The notes under the pieces were generated by a model that saw only the letters and a list, made by a program, of their open reading frames with translations, was not told the origin of the DNA and made no database searches. Shown piece by piece: positions 35,790 through 45,207 of a DNA stretch of 64,000 nt. Where the stretch lies: NCBI GenBank assembly GCA_016722445.1, contig JADKIZ010000008.1:62001-126000 (forward strand), read 5' to 3'. A program made the translations under genes and the position numbers. Each line of letters starts with the position of its first letter. Positions within the stretch are counted from its first letter, which is position 1. The DNA comes from Flavobacteriales bacterium. GTDB lineage: Bacteria > Bacteroidota > Bacteroidia > Flavobacteriales_D > Sanyastnellaceae.

Positions 35790-38627
35790 TTATTTTTCGA
35801 TAATCACAGGTTGCGATTTACTTGAAAGTTCATTCGAAACGCGAATAAAGTAAACGCCAGCTGGAATTGATGCAATGCTGAGATTCATCACCTGTCTGCC
35901 AGCTCCCATGTTTTTTTCATCAAATACATACACGAGTGAACCGGTCACATCCAACAATTCGATGCGTACTTTACCACTTATTTCATTGTTGAATCCAAAT
36001 GAGATTTGTTCTCTCGCAGGATTTGGATAGGCGAAAAGGTCAAGTTGGTAATGTGACATAATATCTTCTACATTCACTGTAGATGTATCAGGTGCTTGCA
36101 TTGGCTGGTCGAAATACAAATGGTATTCACCAGCGGTATAACCGAATGACGAATTCACATCATTGACTTCAATAGGATTTCCAGTGAAGTAATCATACCA
36201 AGTACCTGTGTGCTGAAATCCGGGCACCATATCAATTCCGATGACATTGAAATTCCCTACGATGGTGCAATTCAATGGTGTGCTGCTCAAATGTATCCGT
36301 TTACCCATACCACCTAAATCGGTATCAAAATTCGTTGTAGAGAAAAGCGGTTCATTCTTTTTAAGGTTATTCAAAGCACTTACCACCTGATATACCTTGT
36401 AACGCTCTATCATGTCGAAGTAATTCCACATAATTGGTTTGGCATAAGTTCTACAGTTACTGTTAATGGTACCATCCTGACAATAATTGATAGAATAGTC
36501 ATAACCCAATTCACCAAACTGCCAGATCATTTTTGGACCTGGAATCGGGAGCAAAAATGTGAATGCGAGTTCCTGACGATCCAATGCAGTATTGAGATTG
36601 TGAATGTTATACGAGCCATTGCTGTTGCCAAAGTTGAGGTTTTTATACATCATACGCTCTTCATCATGGCTTTCCGCATATGTCACCAAATGTGGATCGT
36701 TCCAACCGCGATTGGTATAAACACCCCAACTCAGATTGCTTTCGGTGCTGTAACCCATGCTGGCCTGTTCATAGCTGTTGGCAAGATTTCCCCAAAGCAG
36801 CATTCCATCATTGGAAAGAATAGTTTCTTCAGAATTATCAGCAAGGTGTTCGAGAATCAGATAACAACCTGGTTCAACAGACAACATGTGATCATGATAA
36901 TCATTCAAAATGGCGATCCTACTATTGTCCTGCGCTCCCCATGCAGCAATATTTCCAAGGGTATTGTTTTGAGTAAATCCTTTGGAGAGGTCAAAACGGA
37001 AACCATCCATGTGGTATTCATCAAGCCAATATTCCAACACTCTTTTGCAGAATTCACGTGTCTTCGGACTTTCATGGTTGAAATCATATCCTACATTAAA
37101 ATCATGTTTTGGAATTTCATTGAACCAAGGACTTTCCGCCGTGGTCTGTCCGTAATCGCCAGCATCCGGATTAAAATACATACGTACCATCGGGTTTTGT
37201 CCGAAGGAGTGATTGAGCGCAATATCCTGAATTACCGCTATGCCCCTATTGTGACATTCATTGATGAATGTTTTCAAGGCATGTTTATCTCCATATGCTT
37301 TATCAGCAGCGAAATAAAACGATGGGTTATAGCCCCAACTGTCGTTGCCTTCAAATTCATTGATCGGCATAAGCTCTATGGCTGTTACACCCAGATTAGC
37401 CAAATAATCCAGTGAATCTGTCAAGGTTTGATAATTGCGATTTTCGATGAAATCGCGGACCAATAATTCATAAACCACTAGTCGTTCCTGTGGTGGACGA
37501 ACAAATGCGTCATCTGTCCAGGCAAAGTCTTCCTGATTGATTTGAAATACCGAAACAGCCTGTGAGGTGAGACATCCGGGATATTCGGGCATATTGGGAT
37601 AAGTCGTTGGTTCAATGTATGGATCATTCCAGGAATCCAGAATAGTTTCGGAGTAAACATCCGCTACACGCATGTCTTCTGCGTCTATACTGTATTGAAA
37701 ACGATATGTGGTATTGGCATCAAGACCGGTGATATCGAGCCAGTATGAATTGCCATCTGGTGTCCGATTCATCAGATAGTTGGCATCAAATTGCCAATTG
37801 TTAAAATCACCAATGACATAAATGAAATCTTTGTTGGGTGCGTAAATCTGAAGTCTCACAGTTTGGTTGTCGATATAGTTGATTCCATCAAGCGTTCCCA
37901 CAGGTGCCGATAATACAGCAGGTTGAGGATTGATATTGATAAGAACCGTTTCAGAAATTTCTTCGCTACCGTTGTTGGCTGTGAGCACTACATTATAACC
38001 ACCATCAGCGATTTCGCTGAAGTCATAGTCTAGGACAGTTGCATTGCTTGCTGAAGCGACTACATTGCCATTCACTGTAATCATAAGTTCTGAAGGTTCT
38101 GACGAAGCACAATGAACAGGAATCAATTCGCCGGAAGTTGCTATCACCACTTGTTGCCAAGGCTGCTGAATGCCGGCATGGAAACTTTCGTCATACAATT
38201 CCAAATAGATGTCACTTCCATCGGCATTTTTTCCTTCGAAAGATCCGTTCTGATTGCGGAATACGAACATCAACCTTCCGATGTCTGTACCAATTGGATA
38301 ACCATAATAAGTCTGAGGTTGAATCTCGATTTTATGAATTCCACCACCCATTGGAGTCATGACAACCTCAGGATCAGCAGTTCCCCAATTGCCCTGCACA
38401 TATTGCCAGTTGTTTTCACAATTGTCTTCATCAGATTGCGTCACAATTCCAGTATGAGCGTAGATGGGAATTGTATTCAATGGGATTCCTGCGTTGCCGC
38501 TGGACACATCGTAGTAAACCGTGATAAGGTCATCCGGCGTTGGAAACTCAGGATCGCTTGATAGGATTTGAGCCTGAGAGTGCATCCAGATGGTGAGAAG
38601 CAAAAGGATCGAGGAGAGTTTTTTCAT
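35790..38627 (-). CDS. Secreted GH13 alpha-amylase family protein with T9SS sorting domain
   Basis: 945 residues: signal peptide (LLLLTIWMHSQAQ), N-terminal Ig-like domains, a CBM48/E-set domain (VIGDFNNWQF) around residues 275-350, then the GH13 barrel. Its four conserved regions are visible: DIALNHSF (I), GFRFDLSKG with the nucleophile Asp (II), LILEHLADN with the acid/base Glu (III) and YAESHDEER with the third acid (IV). The C-terminus is a T9SS type A tail (FAYPNPAREQI). It should hydrolyse alpha-1,4/1,6-glucans outside the cell and feed SusC/D. ATG 38627 starts the signal peptide. Confidence 0.95.
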   Translation of the reverse strand: MKKLSSILLLLTIWMHSQAQILSSDPEFPTPDDLITVYYDVSSGNAGIPLNTIPIYAHTGIVTQSDEDNCENNWQYVQGNWGTADPEVVMTPMGGGIHKIEIQPQTYYGYPIGTDIGRLMFVFRNQNGSFEGKNADGSDIYLELYDESFHAGIQQPWQQVVIATSGELIPVHCASSEPSELMITVNGNVVASASNATVLDYDFSEIADGGYNVVLTANNGSEEISETVLININPQPAVLSAPVGTLDGINYIDNQTVRLQIYAPNKDFIYVIGDFNNWQFDANYLMNRTPDGNSYWLDITGLDANTTYRFQYSIDAEDMRVADVYSETILDSWNDPYIEPTTYPNMPEYPGCLTSQAVSVFQINQEDFAWTDDAFVRPPQERLVVYELLVRDFIENRNYQTLTDSLDYLANLGVTAIELMPINEFEGNDSWGYNPSFYFAADKAYGDKHALKTFINECHNRGIAVIQDIALNHSFGQNPMVRMYFNPDAGDYGQTTAESPWFNEIPKHDFNVGYDFNHESPKTREFCKRVLEYWLDEYHMDGFRFDLSKGFTQNNTLGNIAAWGAQDNSRIAILNDYHDHMLSVEPGCYLILEHLADNSEETILSNDGMLLWGNLANSYEQASMGYSTESNLSWGVYTNRGWNDPHLVTYAESHDEERMMYKNLNFGNSNGSYNIHNLNTALDRQELAFTFLLPIPGPKMIWQFGELGYDYSINYCQDGTINSNCRTYAKPIMWNYFDMIERYKVYQVVSALNNLKKNEPLFSTTNFDTDLGGMGKRIHLSSTPLNCTIVGNFNVIGIDMVPGFQHTGTWYDYFTGNPIEVNDVNSSFGYTAGEYHLYFDQPMQAPDTSTVNVEDIMSHYQLDLFAYPNPAREQISFGFNNEISGKVRIELLDVTGSLVYVFDEKNMGAGRQVMNLSIASIPAGVYFIRVSNELSSKSQPVIIEK

Positions 38628-38651
38628 GAAATGATTTGGAATGTTCCGTGC

Positions 38652-38659
38652 CAAATGTA
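38652..38659 (-). promoter_or_regulatory. -7 element (TACATTTG) of the amylase gene
   Basis: It matches TAnnTTTG and lies 24 bases before the ATG at 38627. The operator begins four bases upstream, so it sits in the promoter spacer. Confidence 0.55.
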
Positions 38660-38663
38660 AAGA

Positions 38664-38682
38664 AAGTGTCATTTGTACACTT
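38664..38682. promoter_or_regulatory. Palindromic operator upstream of the amylase gene
   Basis: AAGTGT-CATTTGT-ACACTT is a perfect inverted repeat (6-7-6) and matches the susC copy at 17 of 19 positions. Lying between -33 and -7 it would block RNA polymerase if bound. Confidence 0.62.
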
Positions 38683-38872
38683 ATGTTCTTTTTTGATTTA
38701 ACGGATAAAGTTTTCACTTATACAGAAAAGCTATGGGTGTCAATTCCAAAAATAATCATTTCCTCGTTTGAAAGAACCACAGCCTGTTATCGAGAATGGT
38801 CAGAGATGATTTCTTTCAGTTCCGTTTTTATTTGGGTGATTGCTCATGCATATTTGCCACAAACCCCATAAA

Positions 38873-39748
38873 ATGATTCTTCTCGACGGCGCGGCAACAG
38901 CAAAAAGCATCAAACTGGAAATTGCTTCAGAGGTTGAAGCCTTGAAAAAATCTGGTCAGAAAGTTCCTCATCTCGCCGCTGTTTTGGTGGGAGATGACGG
39001 TGCAAGCATGACATATGTAGGCTCCAAAGTGAAATCCTGTGAAGAGGTTGGGTTTGTCTCTACCCTCATTACCCGACCTTCGAATACAACGGAAGAAGAA
39101 CTGCTTCAGATTGTAGATCAACTGAATCGTGATCCAGAAATCGATGGATACATCATTCAATTACCTCTGCCGAAACATATCAATGAGCACAAGATATTGT
39201 TAGCTATTGATCCTGAAAAGGATGTGGATGGTTTCCATCCGGTGAATGTGGGAAAAATGATGTTGAACTTGCCTTGTTTTTTACCTGCAACGCCTGCCGG
39301 CATCATTGAGTTGTTGAGAAGATATCAGGTCCCGACCGAGGGCAAACATGCGGTGGTTATAGGCAGATCGCACATCGTCGGTTTGCCGGTTTCTGTGTTG
39401 TTACAAAGAAATGCCTATCCGGGTAATTGTACCGTAACCATAGCGCATAGTCGCACCTCTGATTTGAAATCACTTTGCAAATCTGCTGATATCGTTATCG
39501 CTGCACTTGGCAAACCTGAGTTTGTCACAGGAGAAATGATCAAAGAAGGAGCTGTCGTGGTCGACGTTGGTATTACACGAGTTGTCGATGCTTCTAAAAA
39601 ATCAGGATTTAGAATTGCAGGAGATGTCAACTTTGCAGAAGTTGCAGAAAAATGCTCATTCATAACCCCAGTACCTGGTGGAGTCGGACCGATGACCATC
39701 GTTTCATTGCTTATGAATACCCTTTCGGCGGTTAAAAATCACCGTTAA
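38873..39748 (+). CDS. folD: Bifunctional methylenetetrahydrofolate dehydrogenase/cyclohydrolase
   Basis: 291 residues, normal FolD length. It interconverts 5,10-methylene-, methenyl- and 10-formyl-THF. The catalytic Tyr/Lys pair lies in TYVGSKVK, and [18 protein letters not shown] (NADP site) and the final [11 protein letters not shown] signature are intact. ATG 38873 gives [10 protein letters not shown]; earlier in-frame ATGs lack conservation. Confidence 0.97.
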   Translation: MILLDGAATAKSIKLEIASEVEALKKSGQKVPHLAAVLVGDDGASMTYVGSKVKSCEEVGFVSTLITRPSNTTEEELLQIVDQLNRDPEIDGYIIQLPLPKHINEHKILLAIDPEKDVDGFHPVNVGKMMLNLPCFLPATPAGIIELLRRYQVPTEGKHAVVIGRSHIVGLPVSVLLQRNAYPGNCTVTIAHSRTSDLKSLCKSADIVIAALGKPEFVTGEMIKEGAVVVDVGITRVVDASKKSGFRIAGDVNFAEVAEKCSFITPVPGGVGPMTIVSLLMNTLSAVKNHR

Positions 39749-40076
39749 GCTAATACATGCTATTTGGGTGTAACCGACAACGAGGCGTTTCCATATAAAT
39801 AGATAAACCGCACAGGGAAAGCGGAATGTATAACCTAAATCTATTTGTCATGCTGGAAAAACTCACCATCGTCACCCTGAAGAAATGGCTATTTGTTTCT
39901 ATGTCGCTGATCTCGACATGGCTCCTCTTCAAACCTTGAGGATTTTGTAGAAGCCACACTACTGCCTGTTTTTTTTCGTTCCTTAAAAAAAGGAGGGAAA
40001 AATGAAACATGTCAGGATTGTAACCGTAACAGAGGTCAACTTAAACAAACATTTCCGTACTAAAAACCTAACTAAG
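39749..40076 (+). other. Intergenic region with a possible 29-codon ORF
   Basis: 328 bp between folD and the small protein gene. An ORF at 39850-39939 would encode a 29-residue peptide with a hydrophobic middle (WLFVSMSLISTWLLF), like a small membrane peptide. There is no clear promoter or start context, so it may be chance. Confidence 0.3.
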
Positions 40077-40229
40077 ATGAATCCGCTTCACGACTGGAAA
40101 CACGTTGTATTACAACGCCTCATTATCGTCTTCCTCGGTATGCTCACCCTGGGCGTCGTATTTCAATCTTGTAAAACAAATCATGCCTCGTGTGCTGCCT
40201 ACGATAAAGTAGAAGTACCAAAGCAATAG
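40077..40229 (+). CDS. Small membrane/lipoprotein-like peptide
   Basis: 50 residues: basic N-terminus, hydrophobic stretch LIIVFLGMLTLGVVF and a lipobox-like FQSC, then KTNHASCAAYDKVEV. Tiny proteins with a hydrophobic helix followed by C-x-x-Y-x-K/V motifs are common in Bacteroidota and usually unannotated. The strong terminator right after supports that this short gene is transcribed. Function unknown; ATG 40077 is chosen over upstream ATGs without hydrophobic context. Confidence 0.5.
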   Translation: MNPLHDWKHVVLQRLIIVFLGMLTLGVVFQSCKTNHASCAAYDKVEVPKQ

Positions 40230-40633
40230 ATCCATTCTGAGTGGTCGAATATTTTCCACTGCTTAGGTTTGGACAAACAAACACAATATAATTCACACTG
40301 AAAAGGCAGCCTCGGGCTGCTTTTTTCTTTTTCCATGAACTATGCTCATTACACTGTTTTTGAAGGCATTCATTAAAGTAATTTTTTTTGATGGTATGAT
40401 CTGGTGGTATTGCGGTAACAATTGTTTTACATTTGCTTTCAACCTTAATGAACTCAGGGCTGTACTTGTGTCTGCTTCTGATACCTGTTATCCGGCATTT
40501 CAATTGTTTTGATGCTGTTGTTTAATTTCGGATGATTCCGAAAGTTAATTCAGCCAGTATTCAACAAAAGGATTCCCGTGCTGGTGAATTGGATTCAGGA
40601 CTTCAAAGTCTTCCCTTCGACTATTCTAATACG
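40230..40633 (+). other. Intergenic region with a terminator
   Basis: About 400 bp holding the terminator at 40301-40326 and a T-rich stretch near 40381. No further gene is supported; the in-frame extension of the next gene to 40532 lacks a signal peptide. Confidence 0.4.
40301..40326 (+). terminator. Rho-independent terminator of the small-protein gene
   Basis: The 6-bp stem GCAGCC/GGCTGC (40306-40311 with 40315-40320) has a 3-nt loop and is flanked by A4 and T6, allowing stem extension. Confidence 0.82.
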
Positions 40634-43429
40634 ATGAAGTTGTGCATTTCCTTGTTGGTTGTGTTTGTCCTGTCATACGGCAACTCATCCGGGCAATTCT
40701 ATGAGAATATTGCTGTGGAAGTTGGTGTGATTCACCAGTATAATAATGGATTTCTGGGTGGTGGCGTGTCGTTGTGCGATTTTGACAATGATGGTCTGGA
40801 CGATATATCAATTTGCCAACGTTTTACCAATCCACTCTTTTATAGGAACACAGGTGATGGGTTCGAACAAATCCCCTACCTCATTTCCAATGATAAGGAA
40901 ATGAAACAAATCACTTGGGTGGATTTTGACAATGACGGCGACAAAGATTTGTTTACAACTTCTATGCTTGCGCCGTTCAAATTATACAAAAATGAAGGGG
41001 ACAATTTGTTTGTCGACATTTCTACATCGGCGGGTTTCCCTGTTACCAATGATTATACGTTTGGCAACAATTGGGCTGACTATGATCTGGATGGTGATCT
41101 GGATGTCTATATCAGCAATTACAATGGAATAGGCTTTGGCAATCCGAATGTCACCAATTTTCTCTTTAGAAATAATGGTGATGATACTTTCACAGATGTG
41201 ACTTTGATGGCCGGTGTTACTGGTGACAACTGTTACACTTTCATGTCGCTTTGGTTGGATATCAATGGCGACTTATGGCCGGATCTGTATAGCATCAATG
41301 ACAGATATGAATGTCGGGATTATTTGTATACCAATAACGGCGATGGCACTTTTACTGACATCACATTTACCTCTGGAGCGGAACAATACATTCTCAGCAT
41401 GAATATTTCTGCTGATGACTATGACAATGACGGTGATTTTGATGTGTATATCGCGAATGGTACTGAAGGGTGTTCATTTTTTCGACATGATGAAGACGAT
41501 GTATTCGTGAATGTCGCAGAGAGCAATGGCACTTTACTGAATGTTTTCTGTTGGGGAACGCAATTTATCGATGGCGACAATGACATGTGGCAGGATATGT
41601 TTGTTTCATCCACTCCGCATATAGCAACCACTGGCCAGGATCGTTTTTTATACAATAATCATGATGGTACTTTTACGAATGTATCCAATGCCGTTGGTTT
41701 TATGGGCGAATCGGGCTGGAACAGATCAGTGGCTGCCGGGGATGTCAATCAGGATGGTTGTGCCGATTTGTTTACGGCGGCTACACTGCCATCTTATTCA
41801 TCACTCTACATAGCTGAACCCAATTCGAATCAATGGATCAAGGTGGAACTGGAAGGTGTTGTCTCGAACCGGGATGGTATTTCTTCTAGAATTGAGTGTT
41901 ATGCAGGAGGTATTCGTCAAAGTCGTTACACTTACTGCGGTGAAGCTTATCTCGCCCAAAATTCGTCCTCCGAAATCTTTGGACTAGCTCAAAATGCAGT
42001 GGTAGATTCTCTCATTGTGCGATGGCCTTCTGGCATTGTAGACCAATGGTACAATATTCCTTCCAATCAAAATTTATTCCTTGTAGAAGGTACCTCTAGA
42101 AAAGTCATGGTCTCATCTACTGGAGGGTTTTGTGCGGGTGACAGTGCAATTCTAAACGCCGATGAATGGATTCAATATGATTGGAATACCGGTGATACCA
42201 CGGCTCAACTGATCACCGAACAACCTGGAAGTTTCTTGTTGCAGGTTACGGATCAATGGTCTAATGTATTTCTATCGGATACAATCATTGTTGAACAGTT
42301 TCCACTACTGGAATATGAAGTGATCGGTACTTCTCCTTTGTGTTTTGGTGATCCATATGGCATGATTCAATTATCGATGTCGTCCTGGATGCCAGATACA
42401 TTTACCATCAACGACTCGCTCGTCGATGGCACGGCAGCTGTCAATCTTATTCCCGGTATTTATTCCATTTCATTTGAAGATCAGTATAGATGTGTTTATC
42501 ATGATGAAATCACTTTGATTGCGCCGGAATTATTGCAGGCTGCGGCAGAAGTGACTCATCCCGTTTGTTTTGGAGACCTTGGTCATGCAGTAATTACAGT
42601 ATCTGGAGCGGATGATGGCTATATCATCAATCTCGGATCATATGATTTGAATGCATTGCCCGGTGGTCATTATGAAATCTCAGTGATCAATACCAATGAA
42701 TGCACAACCTATGCTTCATTTGATGTGATTGAACCACTGCCTATATTAGCCATGATACATACCACCGATGTTTTATGCGCTGGTGAAGACAGTGGAACTT
42801 TGTCTTTGGATAGTTTGTTTGGTGGAACAGGCGCTATATCAGTCAGCCCCAATTACGAAGAAGCGAGTTTATCTGCCGGACTATATGAAATAACACTTAC
42901 TGATGAATTAGGTTGTCAGTCCATGATGTCTTTTGAAATAAACGAACCATCTCCTTTAATTCTGGAGGTGATTGTCACGCCTCAATATGAAGCTGGACCA
43001 ATGGGAAGTGCTGAGGCTATCATTCAAAGTGGTGTTCTACCTTTTACTTATTCTTGGGAACAATTTCCAGATACAGTGAACCTGCTTCAAAATCTGGCGC
43101 ATGGTAACTACATCGTCACAGTTGTAGATTCAAATGGATGCGAAATTTCCTCTTCTTTTACAATAGACTTTATTTCCCATGTGCCTGAAGTATCCATCTT
43201 ATCTGGATTGATTTATCCTAATCCTGTCACAGATTGGTTTTACTATCAAGACCTCGATGCCAACGGTAGGTATGAGATTATGGATTGTACAGGTAAAAGT
43301 GTACAATCAGGTTTTTTGACCAATACAAAAACTAGGATTGTCGTGGATCAAATCGCAAGCGGACTTTATTTGTTTCATGTCAAAAAAAACGGCAAGGATT
43401 TCTCCCTGCCGCTTTTGATTTACAAATAG
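40634..43429 (+). CDS. Secreted FG-GAP/VCBS repeat protein with ASPIC/UnbV and SprB-like repeats, T9SS
   Basis: 931 residues: signal peptide (LLVVFVLSYGNSSGQ), then about seven FG-GAP/VCBS repeats with calcium-binding D-x-D-x-D-G-x-D loops (DFDNDGLDDIS; DYDNDGDFDVYI), an ASPIC/UnbV domain around residues 410-490 (RWPSGIVDQWYNIP), three to four SprB-like repeats each with a Cys pair (e.g. CFGDPYGMIQL), and a T9SS type A tail (IYPNPVTDWF). Probably a surface adhesin or propeller. ATG 40634 starts the signal peptide. Confidence 0.88.
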   Translation: MKLCISLLVVFVLSYGNSSGQFYENIAVEVGVIHQYNNGFLGGGVSLCDFDNDGLDDISICQRFTNPLFYRNTGDGFEQIPYLISNDKEMKQITWVDFDNDGDKDLFTTSMLAPFKLYKNEGDNLFVDISTSAGFPVTNDYTFGNNWADYDLDGDLDVYISNYNGIGFGNPNVTNFLFRNNGDDTFTDVTLMAGVTGDNCYTFMSLWLDINGDLWPDLYSINDRYECRDYLYTNNGDGTFTDITFTSGAEQYILSMNISADDYDNDGDFDVYIANGTEGCSFFRHDEDDVFVNVAESNGTLLNVFCWGTQFIDGDNDMWQDMFVSSTPHIATTGQDRFLYNNHDGTFTNVSNAVGFMGESGWNRSVAAGDVNQDGCADLFTAATLPSYSSLYIAEPNSNQWIKVELEGVVSNRDGISSRIECYAGGIRQSRYTYCGEAYLAQNSSSEIFGLAQNAVVDSLIVRWPSGIVDQWYNIPSNQNLFLVEGTSRKVMVSSTGGFCAGDSAILNADEWIQYDWNTGDTTAQLITEQPGSFLLQVTDQWSNVFLSDTIIVEQFPLLEYEVIGTSPLCFGDPYGMIQLSMSSWMPDTFTINDSLVDGTAAVNLIPGIYSISFEDQYRCVYHDEITLIAPELLQAAAEVTHPVCFGDLGHAVITVSGADDGYIINLGSYDLNALPGGHYEISVINTNECTTYASFDVIEPLPILAMIHTTDVLCAGEDSGTLSLDSLFGGTGAISVSPNYEEASLSAGLYEITLTDELGCQSMMSFEINEPSPLILEVIVTPQYEAGPMGSAEAIIQSGVLPFTYSWEQFPDTVNLLQNLAHGNYIVTVVDSNGCEISSSFTIDFISHVPEVSILSGLIYPNPVTDWFYYQDLDANGRYEIMDCTGKSVQSGFLTNTKTRIVVDQIASGLYLFHVKKNGKDFSLPLLIYK

Positions 43430-43497
43430 AATTTTGGTTGATTAGAATTTGAAATCTGTTATGTCGATCTAGGCAGCATAAACACCGCCATTTTTTT

Positions 43498-45207
43498 TTA
43501 TCTAAGTACTGTTACACTTCCTGCAATGCGTTTATCAACTTGAAGGTTATTAAACTTCACTTCAATCTGGAAGGTGAATAAATCATTGTGGGTGAAATAT
43601 TCGCCATCGCGCACATTGCCCGTCCACGCCATATCTGGATCATCTGTCGTAAAGATCAATTCTCCCCATCTATTGATGACATCAAAACGATAGGATTTGA
43701 TTTCTTCTTTGGAACTGATGACAGGCTTGAATACATCATTCACACCATCTCCATCAGGAGTAAAGCTATTCGGAACGTAAATGTAGAAAGTATTGTCAAT
43801 GTTTACCGACTTGCTGTAAGCAGAAACACAACCATAGTCATTCATGACTTCGAGTGTCACTTCGAATACACCGCCGCGGTTGAAATGATGGAGAGGACTT
43901 ATTTCTTCGGAAGTATATCCATCGCCGAATTCCCAGTTGTATTGAGTGGCACCTAAGCTGGCATCATTAAACTGAATGTCTACTTCGTAGATGATGTCAT
44001 TGTCAGGATCGAAATTAAAAGAAGCAACAGGTACTTCGAACGCTTCAATCATATCATCATAATGTTGGGTATTCTCACATCCAAATTCGGATATGGCGTG
44101 AAGTTGAACATCGTACAATCCTGGATTTTGGAAAGTCATGGATGGGCTTTCTTCCATGGAGGATGCACCATTTCCGAATGTCCAATGCCATGTCACCCCA
44201 TCGGTAGTGGAATTTTCAAATTCCACTACCAGGGGAGAGCAACCGTTAAATACAGAAGGCATGATATCTATGGAAGGCGTTGGATGTATGGTATAGATTT
44301 CTTCGTGGTTGTCGGTGCAACCGAAAACATTCGAAGAAATTACAGAAATACTATGATGACCAACCTGATCAAAACTGAAGGTTGGAGTAGAGGCATTCGA
44401 GTACATCACACCATCGGCATACCAATCGTATGCACCCGATCCTGATGTGGTTACATTCACCAAAATGTCTTCCGACAAATTACAGCTTTCATACTGATCG
44501 AGTGTAAATGTGGTTGATGGTTGTGGTAAAACATGCACAGTCTGTGTAGCATGTCCTTCACATCCGAATTCATTTTCTGAATCCAATGTCACTTCTATGT
44601 CTTGAGGAGCACCGGAAATATTGATGAAATCTTGACACACATCCATCGATGTGCTGGTGAATCCATTGCTGAATGTCCAGTTGTATGAAGTGGCATTTTC
44701 GGATGCGTTCTGCGAACAAACATTCAAAGGACTACAACCGTCTGTAATAGAAAGATTCATCACAGAAATCGGTTGAGGGTGCACCAAGAATGACATGGTA
44801 CCCGTAGCCTGGCATCCATTATTTTCTGTTGCTGTCGCAGAAACGAAATATGTGTTTCCAGTAGCGAATTGGTGGATCACGTCATTTCCCGAATCATAAC
44901 CAGTATCGCCATAATCCCAGGAGATATCCTGAATATTGCCTACTGTTGATGCATGAAAATGTGCGTCAGTTAGAGGACATACTGAAGATTCATCAGCCGT
45001 AATGCTGATTTCCGGACTTGGTAAAACGGTGATGGTGAAACTGGTTGTATCAAAACTACAACCATCGTTGGCGTAATAAATCACGTCATAGATTCCTTCC
45101 TCTTCATAAATATGATTCGGACTCATCAACGTAGAAGTCGTATTGTCTCCAAATTCGAAAGTGAAGTTGGAAGCACCGGTTGTGTTATTTACAAACTCAA
45201 CAAACAT
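43498..45207 (-). CDS. Giant PKD adhesin, C-terminal part with T9SS type B domain (frame-broken)
   Basis: C-terminal 569 residues of the adhesin: about six PKD domains (e.g. WTFGNGASSMEESPS) and a gliding-motility-associated CHU_C/T9SS type B sorting domain at the end (YVPNSFTPDGDGVNDVF; INRWGELIF). The frame in fact continues upstream to about 45246, where one base appears missing (GTGGAGAT). Joined, the gene spans 43498-49250, about 1,918 codons. Type B domains keep proteins on the surface via T9SS. Confidence 0.85.
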   Translation of the reverse strand: MFVEFVNNTTGASNFTFEFGDNTTSTLMSPNHIYEEEGIYDVIYYANDGCSFDTTSFTITVLPSPEISITADESSVCPLTDAHFHASTVGNIQDISWDYGDTGYDSGNDVIHQFATGNTYFVSATATENNGCQATGTMSFLVHPQPISVMNLSITDGCSPLNVCSQNASENATSYNWTFSNGFTSTSMDVCQDFINISGAPQDIEVTLDSENEFGCEGHATQTVHVLPQPSTTFTLDQYESCNLSEDILVNVTTSGSGAYDWYADGVMYSNASTPTFSFDQVGHHSISVISSNVFGCTDNHEEIYTIHPTPSIDIMPSVFNGCSPLVVEFENSTTDGVTWHWTFGNGASSMEESPSMTFQNPGLYDVQLHAISEFGCENTQHYDDMIEAFEVPVASFNFDPDNDIIYEVDIQFNDASLGATQYNWEFGDGYTSEEISPLHHFNRGGVFEVTLEVMNDYGCVSAYSKSVNIDNTFYIYVPNSFTPDGDGVNDVFKPVISSKEEIKSYRFDVINRWGELIFTTDDPDMAWTGNVRDGEYFTHNDLFTFQIEVKFNNLQVDKRIAGSVTVLR

